A DNA stretch of 64,000 bases from Herbiconiux sp. (GTDB taxonomy: Bacteria; Actinomycetota; Actinomycetes; Actinomycetales; Microbacteriaceae): contig NZ_SCVE01000014.1 of assembly GCF_004297105.1 (NCBI RefSeq), positions 62,001 to 126,000 on the forward strand, in the 5' to 3' direction. Both the position numbers and the translations under genes were made by a program. Under the pieces are notes generated by a model. It ran no database searches. It was not told the DNA's origin and was given only the letters and a program-made list of their open reading frames with translations. Positions within the stretch are counted from its first letter, which is position 1. Each line of letters starts with the position of its first letter. This document shows positions 9,784 through 19,474 of this stretch, piece by piece.

Positions 9784-10953
9784 GTGGATCTATTCGAGTA
9801 TCAAGCCCGAGACCTCTTCGAGAGCTACGGCGTGCCCGTGCTCCCCGGCATCATCGCCGATACCCCTGAAGAGGTTCGGGCCGCGGCCGAGAAGCTCGGC
9901 GGCGTCACCGTGGTGAAGGCCCAGGTCAAGGTGGGCGGCCGCGGGAAGGCCGGCGGTGTCAAGGTCGCGAAAGACCCCGCCGCCGCCGAGGAGGCCGCGA
10001 AGGCCATCCTGGGTCTCGACATCAAGGGCCACATCGTGAAGCGCGTGATGGTCGCCGGCGGCGCCCGCATCGCCGAGGAGTTCTACTTCTCCGTGCTGCT
10101 CGACCGCGCCAACCGCTCCTACCTCTCGCTCACGAGCTACGAGGGCGGCATGGAGATCGAGCAGCTCGCCGTCGAGCGCCCGGAGGCTCTCGCCCGCATC
10201 GAGGTCGACCCCATCGCGGGAATCGACCTCGAGACCGCGAAGAAGATCGCCGTCGACGCGAAGTTCCCCGCCGAGCTGGTCGACAAGGTCGCACCCGTGT
10301 TCGTGAAGCTCTGGGAGGTCTACAAGGGCGAAGACGCGACCCTGGTCGAGGTCAACCCGCTCGTGCTCACCGAGGAGGGCGACATCATCGCCCTCGACGG
10401 CAAGGTCTCGCTCGACGAGAACGCCGGATTCCGTCACCCGAACCACGAGGCACTCGAAGACGCCGAGGCGGCCGACCCGCTCGAGGCCAAGGCCAAGAAG
10501 AACGACCTCAACTACGTGAAGCTCGACGGCGAGGTGGGCGTGATCGGCAACGGCGCCGGCCTCGTGATGTCGACGCTGGATGTGGTCTCCTACGCCGGTG
10601 AGAAGCACAACGGCGTGAAGCCCGCCAACTTCCTCGACATCGGCGGCGGAGCATCCGCCCAGGTGATGGCCAACGGCCTCGACGTGATTCTCGGCGACCC
10701 GCAGGTGAAGAGCGTGTTCGTGAACGTCTTCGGCGGAATCACCGCCTGTGACGCCGTGGCGAACGGCATCGTCGGCGCCCTCGAGGTGCTCGGCGACAGC
10801 GCCACCAAGCCGCTCGTGGTGCGCCTCGACGGCAACAAGGTGGAGGAGGGCCGCGCCATCCTCGAGAAGGCCGCGCACCCCCTCGTGACCCTGGCCCTGA
10901 CGATGGACGACGGCGCCGACAAGGCCGCCGAGCTCGCCGCAGCGGCGAAGTAA
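9784..10953 (+). CDS. sucC: Succinyl-CoA synthetase (ADP-forming) beta subunit
   Basis: Forms the alpha2beta2 or alpha-beta enzyme that makes ATP from succinyl-CoA in the TCA cycle. Seen: ATP-grasp start [36 protein letters not shown], the Mg-binding [14 protein letters not shown], and CoA-ligase part [14 protein letters not shown] and [12 protein letters not shown]. The frame is open upstream, but GTG at 9784 gives the family length (389 residues) and begins exactly where family members begin, with GGAAGA eight bases before it. sucD follows after 17 bases. Confidence 0.95.
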   Translation: MDLFEYQARDLFESYGVPVLPGIIADTPEEVRAAAEKLGGVTVVKAQVKVGGRGKAGGVKVAKDPAAAEEAAKAILGLDIKGHIVKRVMVAGGARIAEEFYFSVLLDRANRSYLSLTSYEGGMEIEQLAVERPEALARIEVDPIAGIDLETAKKIAVDAKFPAELVDKVAPVFVKLWEVYKGEDATLVEVNPLVLTEEGDIIALDGKVSLDENAGFRHPNHEALEDAEAADPLEAKAKKNDLNYVKLDGEVGVIGNGAGLVMSTLDVVSYAGEKHNGVKPANFLDIGGGASAQVMANGLDVILGDPQVKSVFVNVFGGITACDAVANGIVGALEVLGDSATKPLVVRLDGNKVEEGRAILEKAAHPLVTLALTMDDGADKAAELAAAAK

Positions 10954-10970
10954 GCAAAGGACGAGAGAAC

Positions 10971-11876
10971 ATGTCGATTTTTCTGAACAAGGATTCCAAG
11001 GTCATCGTCCAGGGCATCACGGGCGGTGAGGGCACCAAGCACACCGCTCTCATGCTGAAGGCCGGCACCCAGGTCGTGGGCGGGGTCAACGCACGCAAGG
11101 CGGGCACCACGGTGAGCCACACCGACAAAGACGGCAACGCCATCGAGCTGCCCGTGTTCGGCACCGTGAAGGAGGCCATCGAGGCCACCGGCGCCGACGT
11201 GTCGATCGCATTCGTGCCCCCGGCGTTCTCGAAAGACGCCATCGTCGAGGCCATCGATTCCGAGATCCCGTTGCTCGTGGTGATCACCGAGGGCATCCCC
11301 GTGCAGGACTCGGCCGAGGCCTGGGCCTACGCCAAGGCCAAGGGCAACAAGACCCGAATCATCGGCCCGAACTGCCCCGGCATCATCACGCCGGGTGAGG
11401 CGCTCGTGGGCATCACTCCCGCGAACATCACCGGCAAGGGCCACATCGGTCTCGTGTCGAAGTCGGGCACGCTGACCTACCAGATGATGTACGAGCTGCG
11501 CGACCTCGGCTTCTCGACCGCCATCGGCATCGGCGGCGACCCCATCATCGGCACCACGCACATCGATGCGCTCGCCGCGTTCGAGGCCGACCCCGAGACC
11601 CACGCCATCGTGATGATCGGCGAGATCGGCGGCGACGCCGAGGAGCGCGCGGCCGACTTCATCAAGGCGAACGTCACCAAGCCCGTTGTGGGCTACGTGG
11701 CCGGATTCACCGCTCCCGAGGGCAAGACCATGGGTCACGCCGGTGCGATCGTGTCGGGTTCGGCCGGAACCGCCCAGGCGAAGAAGGAGGCACTCGAGGC
11801 CGCCGGCGTGCGCGTCGGCAAGACCCCGAGCGAGACCGCTGCCCTTCTCCGCGAGGTCTACGCGGCGCTGGGCTAG
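10971..11876 (+). CDS. sucD: Succinyl-CoA synthetase alpha subunit
   Basis: Partner of SucC; carries the phosphohistidine intermediate and binds CoA. The 301-residue protein shows the CoA-binding Rossmann domain ([15 protein letters not shown]), [13 protein letters not shown], the ligase motif [15 protein letters not shown], and [17 protein letters not shown] containing the active-site His. The ATG has a strong ribosome site AAGGACGAGAG. It is the last gene of the sucCD operon and is followed by a terminator hairpin. Confidence 0.96.
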   Translation: MSIFLNKDSKVIVQGITGGEGTKHTALMLKAGTQVVGGVNARKAGTTVSHTDKDGNAIELPVFGTVKEAIEATGADVSIAFVPPAFSKDAIVEAIDSEIPLLVVITEGIPVQDSAEAWAYAKAKGNKTRIIGPNCPGIITPGEALVGITPANITGKGHIGLVSKSGTLTYQMMYELRDLGFSTAIGIGGDPIIGTTHIDALAAFEADPETHAIVMIGEIGGDAEERAADFIKANVTKPVVGYVAGFTAPEGKTMGHAGAIVSGSAGTAQAKKEALEAAGVRVGKTPSETAALLREVYAALG

Positions 11877-11879
11877 CTG

Positions 11880-11912
11880 CTGTGGGGGCTGTGCTGCGCG
11901 CAGCCCCCACAG
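11880..11912 (+). terminator. Terminator hairpin after sucD
   Basis: Twelve-base perfect stem (CTGTGGGGGCTG with CAGCCCCCACAG) and a nine-base loop, starting four bases after the sucD stop. No U-run follows, as is common in high-GC actinobacteria. Confidence 0.7.
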
Positions 11913-12023
11913 TCCGCGCCGCCGCCTCTGCGGCGCGGGCGACATGTTCGCGTGCTGTCGCTGCGCGGCAGCGCGCTCACCCTGGGGCGTCGGGTACGGC
12001 CTGCTGCGTGCGGTGCCGTCTGA

Positions 12024-12029
12024 CAGAAT
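12024..12029 (+). promoter_or_regulatory. Leaderless -10 hexamer for the 174-residue membrane protein
   Basis: CAGAAT ends six bases before the GTG start at 12036, the same spacing as at other leaderless starts in this window. Confidence 0.35.
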
Positions 12030-12035
12030 TGCATC

Positions 12036-12560
12036 GTGAACGAAGCCGCATCCGTCTCCAGCCCGCCGGCGCCCCTGTGGCTGCGGCTGCGCCACGAGCT
12101 CGTGACGCCCGAGTCGATCTACGGCACCATCATCGTGAGTGCCCTCATCGTGCTGATCGAAGACGGTGAGAACGACTTCGACCTGATGGTGAAGGTGGCG
12201 GTCACCAGCTTCGTGTTCTGGATCGCCCACGTCTTCGCCACCACCGTCGCCCACCACGGCAAGCGCAACGGCCGCGAGATCCCTCTGGGCGAGGCGCTCG
12301 CCCACGCCGTGCGGCACTCCGCGGGCCTGCTTCTCGCCGCCATCATCCCGGTCGGCACGCTCGCCCTGGGTTCGGCGGGCATCATCTCGGAGTCGCTCGG
12401 CTACGACCTCGCCCTCGCCGTGGGCGTGGTCATCCTCTTCGCGCTCGGCGTGCTCGCCTTCGCCGAACGCGGTGCCCGCTGGTACGCCTGTCTTGCCGCG
12501 GGAGCGACGACGGCCCTGCTCGGCATCGCCGTCATCCTGCTGAAAGCCGTGTTCCACTGA
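12036..12560 (+). CDS. Integral membrane protein of unknown function
   Basis: A 174-residue protein with about five hydrophobic helices from residue 28 on. The loop after helix 2 carries HVFATTVAHHGKRNGREIPLGEALAHAVRHS, rich in His and charged residues and set between helices, which could bind metal; that is only a guess. I do not recognise the family. It stands alone between the sucD terminator and perM, with a GTG start that fits leaderless transcription. Confidence 0.7.
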   Translation: MNEAASVSSPPAPLWLRLRHELVTPESIYGTIIVSALIVLIEDGENDFDLMVKVAVTSFVFWIAHVFATTVAHHGKRNGREIPLGEALAHAVRHSAGLLLAAIIPVGTLALGSAGIISESLGYDLALAVGVVILFALGVLAFAERGARWYACLAAGATTALLGIAVILLKAVFH

Positions 12561-12655
12561 CGCCGCCGCGGGCGCCAGCGGGTCCCTCCCGCTGAGTGAC
12601 CGCTGAGCTTGTCCGGGGCCGAGCGTGCCGTCGTCGGATGTCCGCGACCGGCAGG

Positions 12656-12661
12656 TAGGCT
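12656..12661 (+). promoter_or_regulatory. Candidate -10 hexamer for perM-purN-purH
   Basis: TAGGCT ends nine bases before the ATG at 12671, giving a leader of about three bases and probably driving the whole three-gene operon. Confidence 0.4.
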
Positions 12662-12670
12662 CGGCCACGC

Positions 12671-13966
12671 ATGAATCGCCCAATCACCGCTCTCCTCGCC
12701 GCCCTCGACGCGGTGATCGTCGTCGCCATCGGTGTCGGCATCCCGCTGGTTCCGCTCACCATCCTGTGGGCCACGCAGTTCGGGCTGGCCGTCGACTGGC
12801 TCGACTTCTGGCGTGCCTCGGGCGACCTCTGGCTGCTCGGCAACGGGGTCGACCTCCTGCTGACGGTCGACCCCGACCTCGCTCTCCGCCTCGGCGTCGA
12901 GGGTGCGGGAGTGCCGTTCGAAGTGGGCATCGCCCTGCTGGGGTTCGCGGTGATCACCGTGCTGCTCGGCCTGCGTGCCGGCCGGCGCCTCGGTGCCACA
13001 CCCTATCCCGTCACCGGTGCGGTGGTGGGTGTGCTGGGTGTCGGAGTTCTCGGCCTGCTCGTGGCCGTGAGCGCCGGGTCGGCCGGCGCCCTCCCGTCGC
13101 TCGCCCAGAGCGCCGTGTTCCCCGCCTTCGTCTACGCGATCGGCCTGGCCATCGGCTATGCCTGGGCGAACCGCCGGGTGACGCCCGTCGAATTCGGCGC
13201 CTCGTCGGGCATCCGAGCCCGAATGTCGGCCCTCTCCAACGGCCTGGCTCCCGGTGATCGGGGCCTCGTGGCCCTCGTCTTCCGAGGCGGCGCGATCGCG
13301 GCGGCCGGTGTGGTCGGCGTGAGCGCCGTCGCGATGGCGCTCATCCTGGTGTTCAACTTCTCGTCGATCGTGGCCCTCTACGAGAGCCTGCAGGCCGGAC
13401 TGATGGGCGGCATCTCGCTCACCCTCGCGCAGCTCGCCCTGCTGCCGAACCTCATCATCTGGACCGCCTCCTGGTTCGTGGGTCCCGGCTTCGCCCTGGG
13501 CACCGGATCCGCCGTCTCGCCGCTCGGCACCCAGCTCGGGCTCGTGCCGTCACTGCCGGTGCTCGGCGCTCTGCCGCAGGGCACTCCGGCGCTCGGCTTC
13601 GCAGGCCTTCTCGTGCCGGTGGTGATCGGCTTCCTCACGGCGGCCATCCTGCGGCCCGCCTACCTCGCGCTCGTCCGGGGGCGGGGCAGGCGCGGCATCC
13701 GGCTCGCCGCCACCGCGCTCGGCTGCGGGGTCGTGGGCGCCAGCATCCTGGCCCTCCTGGCGCTCTGGTCGGGCGGCGCGGCGGGGCCGGGGCGCCTTGC
13801 CGACGTAGGTCCGGATGCGGGCCTCGTGTGGCTGTGGGCCTTCGTGGAGCTCACCGTCTCCGTGCTGCTCGGGCTGCTCGCCGGCGCCACCTCGCGTGGC
13901 CCTGCGGCGGGAGCCTCAGGCCCGAGCGACCGGCACGGGAGCGGGGAGCCAGCGGATACACTGTGA
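12671..13966 (+). CDS. perM: DUF6350 / PerM-like polytopic membrane protein
   Basis: A 431-residue protein with about ten hydrophobic segments and few polar loops. Its place directly before purN and purH is the same as that of Rv0955 (PerM) in Mycobacterium tuberculosis, a DUF6350 membrane protein linked there to cell division and persistence. Sequence features include an N-terminal segment NRPITALLAALDAVIVVAIG and the loop LQAGLMGGISLTLAQLALLPNLIIWT. The stop overlaps the purN start (GTGA), so the three genes form one operon. The assignment rests on topology and synteny. Confidence 0.75.
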   Translation: MNRPITALLAALDAVIVVAIGVGIPLVPLTILWATQFGLAVDWLDFWRASGDLWLLGNGVDLLLTVDPDLALRLGVEGAGVPFEVGIALLGFAVITVLLGLRAGRRLGATPYPVTGAVVGVLGVGVLGLLVAVSAGSAGALPSLAQSAVFPAFVYAIGLAIGYAWANRRVTPVEFGASSGIRARMSALSNGLAPGDRGLVALVFRGGAIAAAGVVGVSAVAMALILVFNFSSIVALYESLQAGLMGGISLTLAQLALLPNLIIWTASWFVGPGFALGTGSAVSPLGTQLGLVPSLPVLGALPQGTPALGFAGLLVPVVIGFLTAAILRPAYLALVRGRGRRGIRLAATALGCGVVGASILALLALWSGGAAGPGRLADVGPDAGLVWLWAFVELTVSVLLGLLAGATSRGPAAGASGPSDRHGSGEPADTL

Positions 13967-14562
13967 CGGTGCTTTCCCTCCTGGTTCTGATCTCCGGGGG
14001 AGGCTCCAATCTCCGGGCGCTCCTCGAAGCAGCCAGTGACGCCGAGTATCCCGCCCGGGTGATCGCCGTGGGTGCCGACAACGACGCCGACGGACTCGCG
14101 CACGCCGAGGAGTTCGGCATCCCGAGCTTCACCGTGGTGCCCACCTCGTTCGCCTCGCGCGCCGAATGGGGCGACGAGCTGCTCGCCCAGATCGAGCGCT
14201 GGGCACCCGACCTCGTGGTGTGCGCCGGGTTCATGCGCATCCTGCCCCCGAACGTGGTGCACGCGCTCAGTCCGCGCCTCATCAACACGCACCCCGCTCT
14301 GCTTCCCGCCTTCCCGGGTGCCCACGCCGTGCGCGACGCGCTCGCCGCGGGCGTGGCCACCACCGGGGTGACCGTGCACGTGATCGACGACGGCGTCGAC
14401 ACGGGCCCCGTGATCGTGCAGCGCGAGGTCGCCGTCCGGCCGGGCGACACCGAGCACGATCTGCACGAACGCATCAAGTCCGTCGAACGCGACCTGCTCG
14501 TGCAGGCCGTGCTCGACATCGCCAACGGAGACGTCGACCTCAAGGAGACAGCAGCACGATGA
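13963..14562 (+). CDS. purN: Phosphoribosylglycinamide formyltransferase (GART 1)
   Basis: Transfers a formyl group from 10-formyl-THF to GAR in purine synthesis. The 199-residue protein has the phosphate loop [11 protein letters not shown] near the start, the catalytic Asn-His in [11 protein letters not shown] and the catalytic Asp in [13 protein letters not shown] at 13963 overlaps the TGA of perM and starts the protein where the family starts; longer in-frame extensions lie inside perM. Its own TGA overlaps the purH ATG. Confidence 0.95.
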   Translation: MTVLSLLVLISGGGSNLRALLEAASDAEYPARVIAVGADNDADGLAHAEEFGIPSFTVVPTSFASRAEWGDELLAQIERWAPDLVVCAGFMRILPPNVVHALSPRLINTHPALLPAFPGAHAVRDALAAGVATTGVTVHVIDDGVDTGPVIVQREVAVRPGDTEHDLHERIKSVERDLLVQAVLDIANGDVDLKETAAR

Positions 14563-16169
14563 GCGGTCCGCAGCACGACCCGAGCCTCTACACCCACCGC
14601 GACGACGTGGCGATCAGCCGGGCGCTGATCTCGGTCAGCGACAAGACGGGGCTCGTGGAGCTGGTGCAGGCGCTCGCCGCCGCCGGCGTCGAGATCGTGT
14701 CGACCGGATCGACGGCCAAGACCATCGCGGACGCGGGGGTGACCGTCACCGAGGTGTCGGCCGTCACCGGGTTCCCCGAATCGCTCGATGGCCGGGTGAA
14801 GACCTTGCACCCGGGTGTCCACGCCGGCATCCTCGCCGACCTGCGGCTCGACTCGCACACGCACCAGCTCGAGGAGCTCGGCATCCGCCCGTTCGACCTC
14901 GTGGTGGTGAACCTCTACCCGTTCCGCGAGACGGTGGCGTCGGGCGCCGCTCCCGACACGGTGATCGAGCAGATCGACATCGGCGGCCCCGCCCTCGTGC
15001 GCGCCTCGGCCAAGAACTTCGCCAATGTGGCGATCGTGGTGTCGCCCGAGCGGTACGGCGACATCGTCTCGGCCCTGGATGCGGGCGGAACCACGCTCGA
15101 GACCCGCCGGGGCCTCGCGGCCGACGCGTTCGCCCACACCGCCTCGTACGACACGGCCGTGGCGGCCTGGTTCGCCGCGCAGCTCGATGAGACGGTTGCG
15201 GATGCGGCCCCCGAGTTCCCGTCGACGCTCGGCGTCTCGGTCGCCCGGGCCAGCACCCTGCGCTACGGCGAGAACTCGCATCAGCAGGCGGCGCTCTACG
15301 CGGCGGAAGACGGCCACGGAATCGCGCAGGCCATCCAGCTGCACGGCAAGGAGATGTCGTACAACAACTACGTCGACGCCGATGCCGCCGTGCGCGCGGC
15401 CTACGACTTCGCCGAGCCGGCGGTGGCCATCATCAAGCACGCCAACCCGTGCGGCATCGCCGTGGCCGATCCGTCGGCCCCCGAGGCCATCGCCAACGCT
15501 CACGCGAAGGCGCACGCCTGCGATCCGCTCTCGGCGTTCGGCGGCGTCATCGCCGCCAACAGGCCCGTCACCCTCGCCATGGCCGAGACGGTGAAGGAGA
15601 TCTTCACGGAGGTGCTGATCGCCCCCGCCTTCGACGCGGATGCCTTCGAGGTGCTCTCGGCCAAGAAGAACCTGCGCCTGCTCACGCTGCCCGAAGGGTA
15701 CCGGCGCGAACCGGTCGAGCTGCGTCAGATCAGCGGCGGCTTCCTCGCCCAGACGCCCGACGGCTTCTCGTCGCTCGATCCGTCGACCTGGTCGCTGGTC
15801 TCGGGCGAGGCCGCGGACGAGGCCACCTTCCGTGACCTCGAGTTCGCGTGGAAGGCCTGCCGCTCCGTGAAGTCGAACGCGATCCTGCTCGCCTCGGGAG
15901 GAGCATCCGTCGGCGTCGGCATGGGTCAGGTGAACCGGGTGGACTCCTGCGAGCTCGCGGTCACCCGAGCGGGCGATCGGGCCAAGGGCTCGGTGGCGGC
16001 ATCCGACGCCTTCTTCCCCTTCGCCGACGGCCCCGGAATCCTGATCGCGGCGGGGGTGAAGGCCATCGTGCAGCCCGGCGGATCGGTGCGCGACGCCGAG
16101 GTCATCGAAGCAGCCCAGAAGGCCGGCGTCACCATGTACTTCACCGGGGAGCGCCACTTCTTCCACTGA
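14559..16169 (+). CDS. purH: Bifunctional AICAR formyltransferase / IMP cyclohydrolase
   Basis: Catalyses the last two steps of IMP synthesis. The N-terminal MGS-like cyclohydrolase domain reads [14 protein letters not shown] and [16 protein letters not shown]; the C-terminal transformylase domain contains the catalytic KHANPCGIA and ends ERHFFH as in other PurH proteins. Length 536 residues is normal. ATG at 14559 overlaps the purN stop (ATGA); AAGGAGA lies upstream. AICAR and its triphosphate ZTP, made when folate runs short, are the signal read by the riboswitch before glyA in this same window. Confidence 0.96.
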   Translation: MSGPQHDPSLYTHRDDVAISRALISVSDKTGLVELVQALAAAGVEIVSTGSTAKTIADAGVTVTEVSAVTGFPESLDGRVKTLHPGVHAGILADLRLDSHTHQLEELGIRPFDLVVVNLYPFRETVASGAAPDTVIEQIDIGGPALVRASAKNFANVAIVVSPERYGDIVSALDAGGTTLETRRGLAADAFAHTASYDTAVAAWFAAQLDETVADAAPEFPSTLGVSVARASTLRYGENSHQQAALYAAEDGHGIAQAIQLHGKEMSYNNYVDADAAVRAAYDFAEPAVAIIKHANPCGIAVADPSAPEAIANAHAKAHACDPLSAFGGVIAANRPVTLAMAETVKEIFTEVLIAPAFDADAFEVLSAKKNLRLLTLPEGYRREPVELRQISGGFLAQTPDGFSSLDPSTWSLVSGEAADEATFRDLEFAWKACRSVKSNAILLASGGASVGVGMGQVNRVDSCELAVTRAGDRAKGSVAASDAFFPFADGPGILIAAGVKAIVQPGGSVRDAEVIEAAQKAGVTMYFTGERHFFH

Positions 16170-16250
16170 GCCGAAGCCGGTCCAGCAGGGGCCGGCAGAC
16201 GTTCAGCAGCCACCCCACCGGCTCGCCGGAATCGTTCAGGCAGAATCACC

Positions 16251-16256
16251 TAAGGT
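16251..16256 (+). promoter_or_regulatory. Candidate -10 hexamer for the membrane dimethylargininase gene
   Basis: TAAGGT ends seven bases before the ATG at 16264, consistent with a leaderless message. No Shine-Dalgarno sequence is visible. Confidence 0.35.
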
Positions 16257-16263
16257 CGTCACT

Positions 16264-17469
16264 ATGTCATCGTTCCGGCTCCGCTCCGTGACCGCGTCCG
16301 TCGTCGCGGCGGCGGTCGTCGCCGTGATAGCGCTCGTCACCGCCGACCTGGCGTACTTCATCGCCAATGCCCAGAACGCCCAGGTGTTCACGGTCTACAG
16401 CGAGTACTTCCTGAACTCCACCCTGCTGCTGTTCCTGTTCTCGGCCATCTTCGGCATCGTGGGTGCCTATCGCCGGTGGTACACGGCACTCATCGCCGGA
16501 GTCGTCTCGGCCGTGATCGCCACCCTCGTGGGAACGGGTCTCGGGGCGCTCTCGGTAGGGGTGGCCCTGGGTGACATGATCGCGCCGCTCTTCGGCACGC
16601 TCGTGGGCAACAACCTGATCTTCATTCTGGCCGCAGTGGTCGCATCCGTCACCGTGGCCCGTCGCATCCACGGGCGCATCGCCCTCTCCGAGGAGCAGGA
16701 GGTGCTGCGCAAGAAGTACGTGCTCGTGCGCCGGCCCGGTGCCTCGCTCGCCGAGGGGATCGTGACCCATGTCGAGCGCACCGAGGTCGATGTCGAGCTC
16801 GCCAAGGAGCAGTGGGAGACCTACGTCGCCGCGCTCACGGGTGCGGGCTGGGTGCCCGTCGAGGTGCCTGTCGCCGATGATCTCGCCGACTCGGTGTTCG
16901 TCGAAGACGCCGTGGTGATGTTCGGCACGCTCGCCGTGCTGGGCAGCCCCGGTGCGGAGAGCCGCGAGGACGAGCTGCCCGAGGTGGAGGAGTCGCTCAC
17001 CGCGCTCGGCCTCGAGGTCACCCGCATCGAGAAGCCCGGCACCCTCGATGGGGGCGACGTGCTGAAGATCGACTCCACCATCTACGTGGGGCGCGGTGGG
17101 CGCACGAACTCCGACGGCATCCGTCAGCTGCGCAAGATCCTCGCGCCGCGCGGCTACTCGGTGGTGGCGGTGCCCACCTCGAAGGCGCTGCATCTCAAGA
17201 GCACCGTCACGGCGCTGCCCGACGGCACGGTGATCGGCTACCGGCCGCTCGTGGACGACCCGTTCATCTTCGACCGATTCCTCGAGATGCCCGAGCCGAG
17301 TGGCGCGCACGTGGTCGTGCTGGCCGACGACACCGTTCTCGTGGCCGCATCCGCTCCGGAGTCGGCGCGGCTCATCGAGGGCCTGGGCTACCGCGTGATC
17401 TCGGTCGACATCTCGGAGTTCGAGAAGCTCGAGGGATGCGTCACCTGCCTCTCCGTGCGGGTGCGCTGA
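16264..17469 (+). CDS. Membrane-anchored dimethylargininase (DDAH)-like protein
   Basis: A 401-residue two-part protein. Residues 1 to about 135 form four transmembrane helices. Residues from about 150 on resemble N-omega,N-omega-dimethylarginine dimethylaminohydrolase, which makes citrulline and dimethylamine: FVEDAVVMFGT, RIEKPGTLDGGDVL, the catalytic-His region ALHLKSTVTALPDG and the catalytic Cys in GCVTCLSVRVR at the end. These are guanidino-group-modifying enzyme motifs, so hydrolysis of an arginine derivative is likely but the substrate is inferred. Bacterial DDAH is normally a soluble enzyme of about 250 residues. The gene is alone between purH and an ABC exporter. Confidence 0.78.
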   Translation: MSSFRLRSVTASVVAAAVVAVIALVTADLAYFIANAQNAQVFTVYSEYFLNSTLLLFLFSAIFGIVGAYRRWYTALIAGVVSAVIATLVGTGLGALSVGVALGDMIAPLFGTLVGNNLIFILAAVVASVTVARRIHGRIALSEEQEVLRKKYVLVRRPGASLAEGIVTHVERTEVDVELAKEQWETYVAALTGAGWVPVEVPVADDLADSVFVEDAVVMFGTLAVLGSPGAESREDELPEVEESLTALGLEVTRIEKPGTLDGGDVLKIDSTIYVGRGGRTNSDGIRQLRKILAPRGYSVVAVPTSKALHLKSTVTALPDGTVIGYRPLVDDPFIFDRFLEMPEPSGAHVVVLADDTVLVAASAPESARLIEGLGYRVISVDISEFEKLEGCVTCLSVRVR

Positions 17470-17506
17470 TCTCGTCGTGACCTGCTCCGTCTCGTCCTGA
17501 TCCGTC

Positions 17507-17536
17507 TTGCATTGAGCACCGCCCTGCCGCTAGCCT
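17507..17536 (+). promoter_or_regulatory. Candidate promoter of the first ABC exporter operon
   Basis: TTGCAT (17507-17512), 18 bases, TAGCCT (17531-17536). A small inverted repeat AGCCT-GTA-AGGCT (17532-17544) overlaps the -10. The leader to the start at 17669 would be about 125 bases; I see no clear regulatory fold in it. Confidence 0.4.
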
Positions 17537-17668
17537 GTAAGGCTGCGCGCCGCCGGCCACCCTCGAGCTAGGGTCATCTCGGCATCCCCGACCACACCTT
17601 CGCGGGAATCGTCGCGCGCGGCGATGCGTTGAGCCACGAGCTCGCCGCGAGCGATGAGGAACGGGAAC

Positions 17669-19474
17669 ATGTCAGAGAAACCAGGGTCGGATGCCGCCGG
17701 AACGGTGGCGGTGCTGCTGCGACTGCGGCCCTACGCGGCGAAGGCGCTGCCGCGCATCTACACCGCCATGGTGGTCTCGCTCGCCGCGAGCGCCGTGGCG
17801 CTCGCCATCCCGCAGGTGCTGCAGTGGATGGTCGATGGTCCGCTGACCGACGGCGACGCCGGGCAGATCTGGCTCGCCTTCGGCATCGTGCTGGCCCTCG
17901 GCGTGTTCGAGGCCGTGCTCATCGGTGCCCGTCGCGCGCTCGTGCTGACGCCGGGCACCCACGTCGAGGCACGCATGCGCAATGCGCTCTACGCGCACCT
18001 CGAAGACCTCCCGGTGGCCTTCCACGACCGCTGGCCGAGCGGCCAGCTGCTCTCGCGCGCCGTGAGCGACCTGAACCTCATCCGCCGCTGGCTGTCGTTC
18101 GGCCTGGTGCTTCTCGTGGTGAACGTGCTGACCCTCATCGGCGGCCTGGTCATCCTGCTCACGCTGAACTGGGTGCTCGGACTGATCTTCGCGCTGGCCG
18201 CCATCCCGGTCATCGCCTACAGCTTCTCTTTTGAGCGGCGGTACTCACGGGTGGCGCGGCTCAGCCAAGACCAGGCCGGAGACCTCGCCACGAGCGTCGA
18301 GGAGTCGGTGCACGGCATCCGGGTGCTGAAGGCCTTCGGCCGGAGCCGGTACGCCCTGAAGCGTTTCGAGAACCAGGCAGAGCAACTGCGCGGCACGGAG
18401 ATCGAGAAGGCCAAGGCCATCGCGGGCATCTGGCTCTACCTCACCCTCATCCCCGACCTCGCGTTCGGGGTGTGCCTCGTGGTCGGAGTGTGGCTGGCGT
18501 CCACCGGTCAGTCGTCGGTGGGCGAGCTCGTGGCGTTCTTCGCCACCGGCACCGTCTTGCTGTTCCCCATCTGGTCGATGGGCTACTTCCTCGCGATGAC
18601 CCTCGATGCGAAGACGGCCACGCTGCGCTTCTTCGAGGTGATGGACTCGGAGAACACCATCACCGATCCCGTGAGCCCGGCCGTGATCGAGGGCGGGCGA
18701 GGTGAGCTGTCGTTCGACGACGTGCACTTCCGCTACCAGGACGCGCCGGAGTCGTTCCCCGACCTCATCGACGGAGTCACCCTCACGGTGCGCCCCGGAG
18801 AGACCATGGCCCTCGTGGGGCTCACAGGATCGGGCAAGTCGACGCTCACCGCGCTCACCACCCGCATCTACGACGTCACCGGGGGAGCGGTGCGGGTCGA
18901 CGGCGTCGACGTGCGCGACCTCAGTCGTGACGACCTGCGAACCCGCATCGCGATGGCGTTCGAGGAGGCCACGCTGTTCAGCCAGACGGTGCGCGAGAAC
19001 GTGCTGCTCGGCCGGCCGGAGGCGAGTGAGGCCGAGCTGCGCGAGGCGCTCGACATCGCGCAGGCCTCCTTCGTCGACGACCTGCCCCAGGGGCTCGACA
19101 CCAAGGTGGGGGAGGAGGGGCTGAGCCTGTCCGGAGGGCAGCGTCAGCGCCTTGCACTCGCTCGGGCCATCGCGGCCCGGCCGAGCATCCTGGTGCTCGA
19201 CGACCCGTTGTCGGCCCTGGATGTCGACACCGAGGCCCTGGTCGAAGCGGCGTTGCGGCGGGTGCTCGCCACCACCACGGCCCTCATCGTGGCGCACCGG
19301 CCCTCCACGGTGGCGCTCGCCGACCGCGTCGCGCTGCTGCAAGACGGGCGGGTCACCGCCGTGGGTACCCATTCCGAGCTGCTCGCCACCAGCGAGCACT
19401 ACCGCTTCGTGATCTCGAGCCTCGAAGCAGACGAACAGCAGAACGACGAACAGAACCAGGAGGTGACGACATGA
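17669..19474 (+). CDS. ABC exporter half-transporter, degenerate-site subunit
   Basis: A 601-residue fusion of a six-helix exporter domain (about residues 20-325) and an ATPase domain. Walker [12 protein letters not shown], signature [11 protein letters not shown] and H-loop VAHRPST are intact, but Walker B reads [10 protein letters not shown], with Asp in place of the catalytic Glu. This is usual for one half of heterodimeric exporters (BmrCD or TM287/288 type). ATG at 17669 is chosen over one 15 bases upstream because GAGGAACGGG precedes it. It overlaps the next gene by ATGA. Substrate unknown; multidrug or lipid export is plausible. Confidence 0.88.
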   Translation: MSEKPGSDAAGTVAVLLRLRPYAAKALPRIYTAMVVSLAASAVALAIPQVLQWMVDGPLTDGDAGQIWLAFGIVLALGVFEAVLIGARRALVLTPGTHVEARMRNALYAHLEDLPVAFHDRWPSGQLLSRAVSDLNLIRRWLSFGLVLLVVNVLTLIGGLVILLTLNWVLGLIFALAAIPVIAYSFSFERRYSRVARLSQDQAGDLATSVEESVHGIRVLKAFGRSRYALKRFENQAEQLRGTEIEKAKAIAGIWLYLTLIPDLAFGVCLVVGVWLASTGQSSVGELVAFFATGTVLLFPIWSMGYFLAMTLDAKTATLRFFEVMDSENTITDPVSPAVIEGGRGELSFDDVHFRYQDAPESFPDLIDGVTLTVRPGETMALVGLTGSGKSTLTALTTRIYDVTGGAVRVDGVDVRDLSRDDLRTRIAMAFEEATLFSQTVRENVLLGRPEASEAELREALDIAQASFVDDLPQGLDTKVGEEGLSLSGGQRQRLALARAIAARPSILVLDDPLSALDVDTEALVEAALRRVLATTTALIVAHRPSTVALADRVALLQDGRVTAVGTHSELLATSEHYRFVISSLEADEQQNDEQNQEVTT

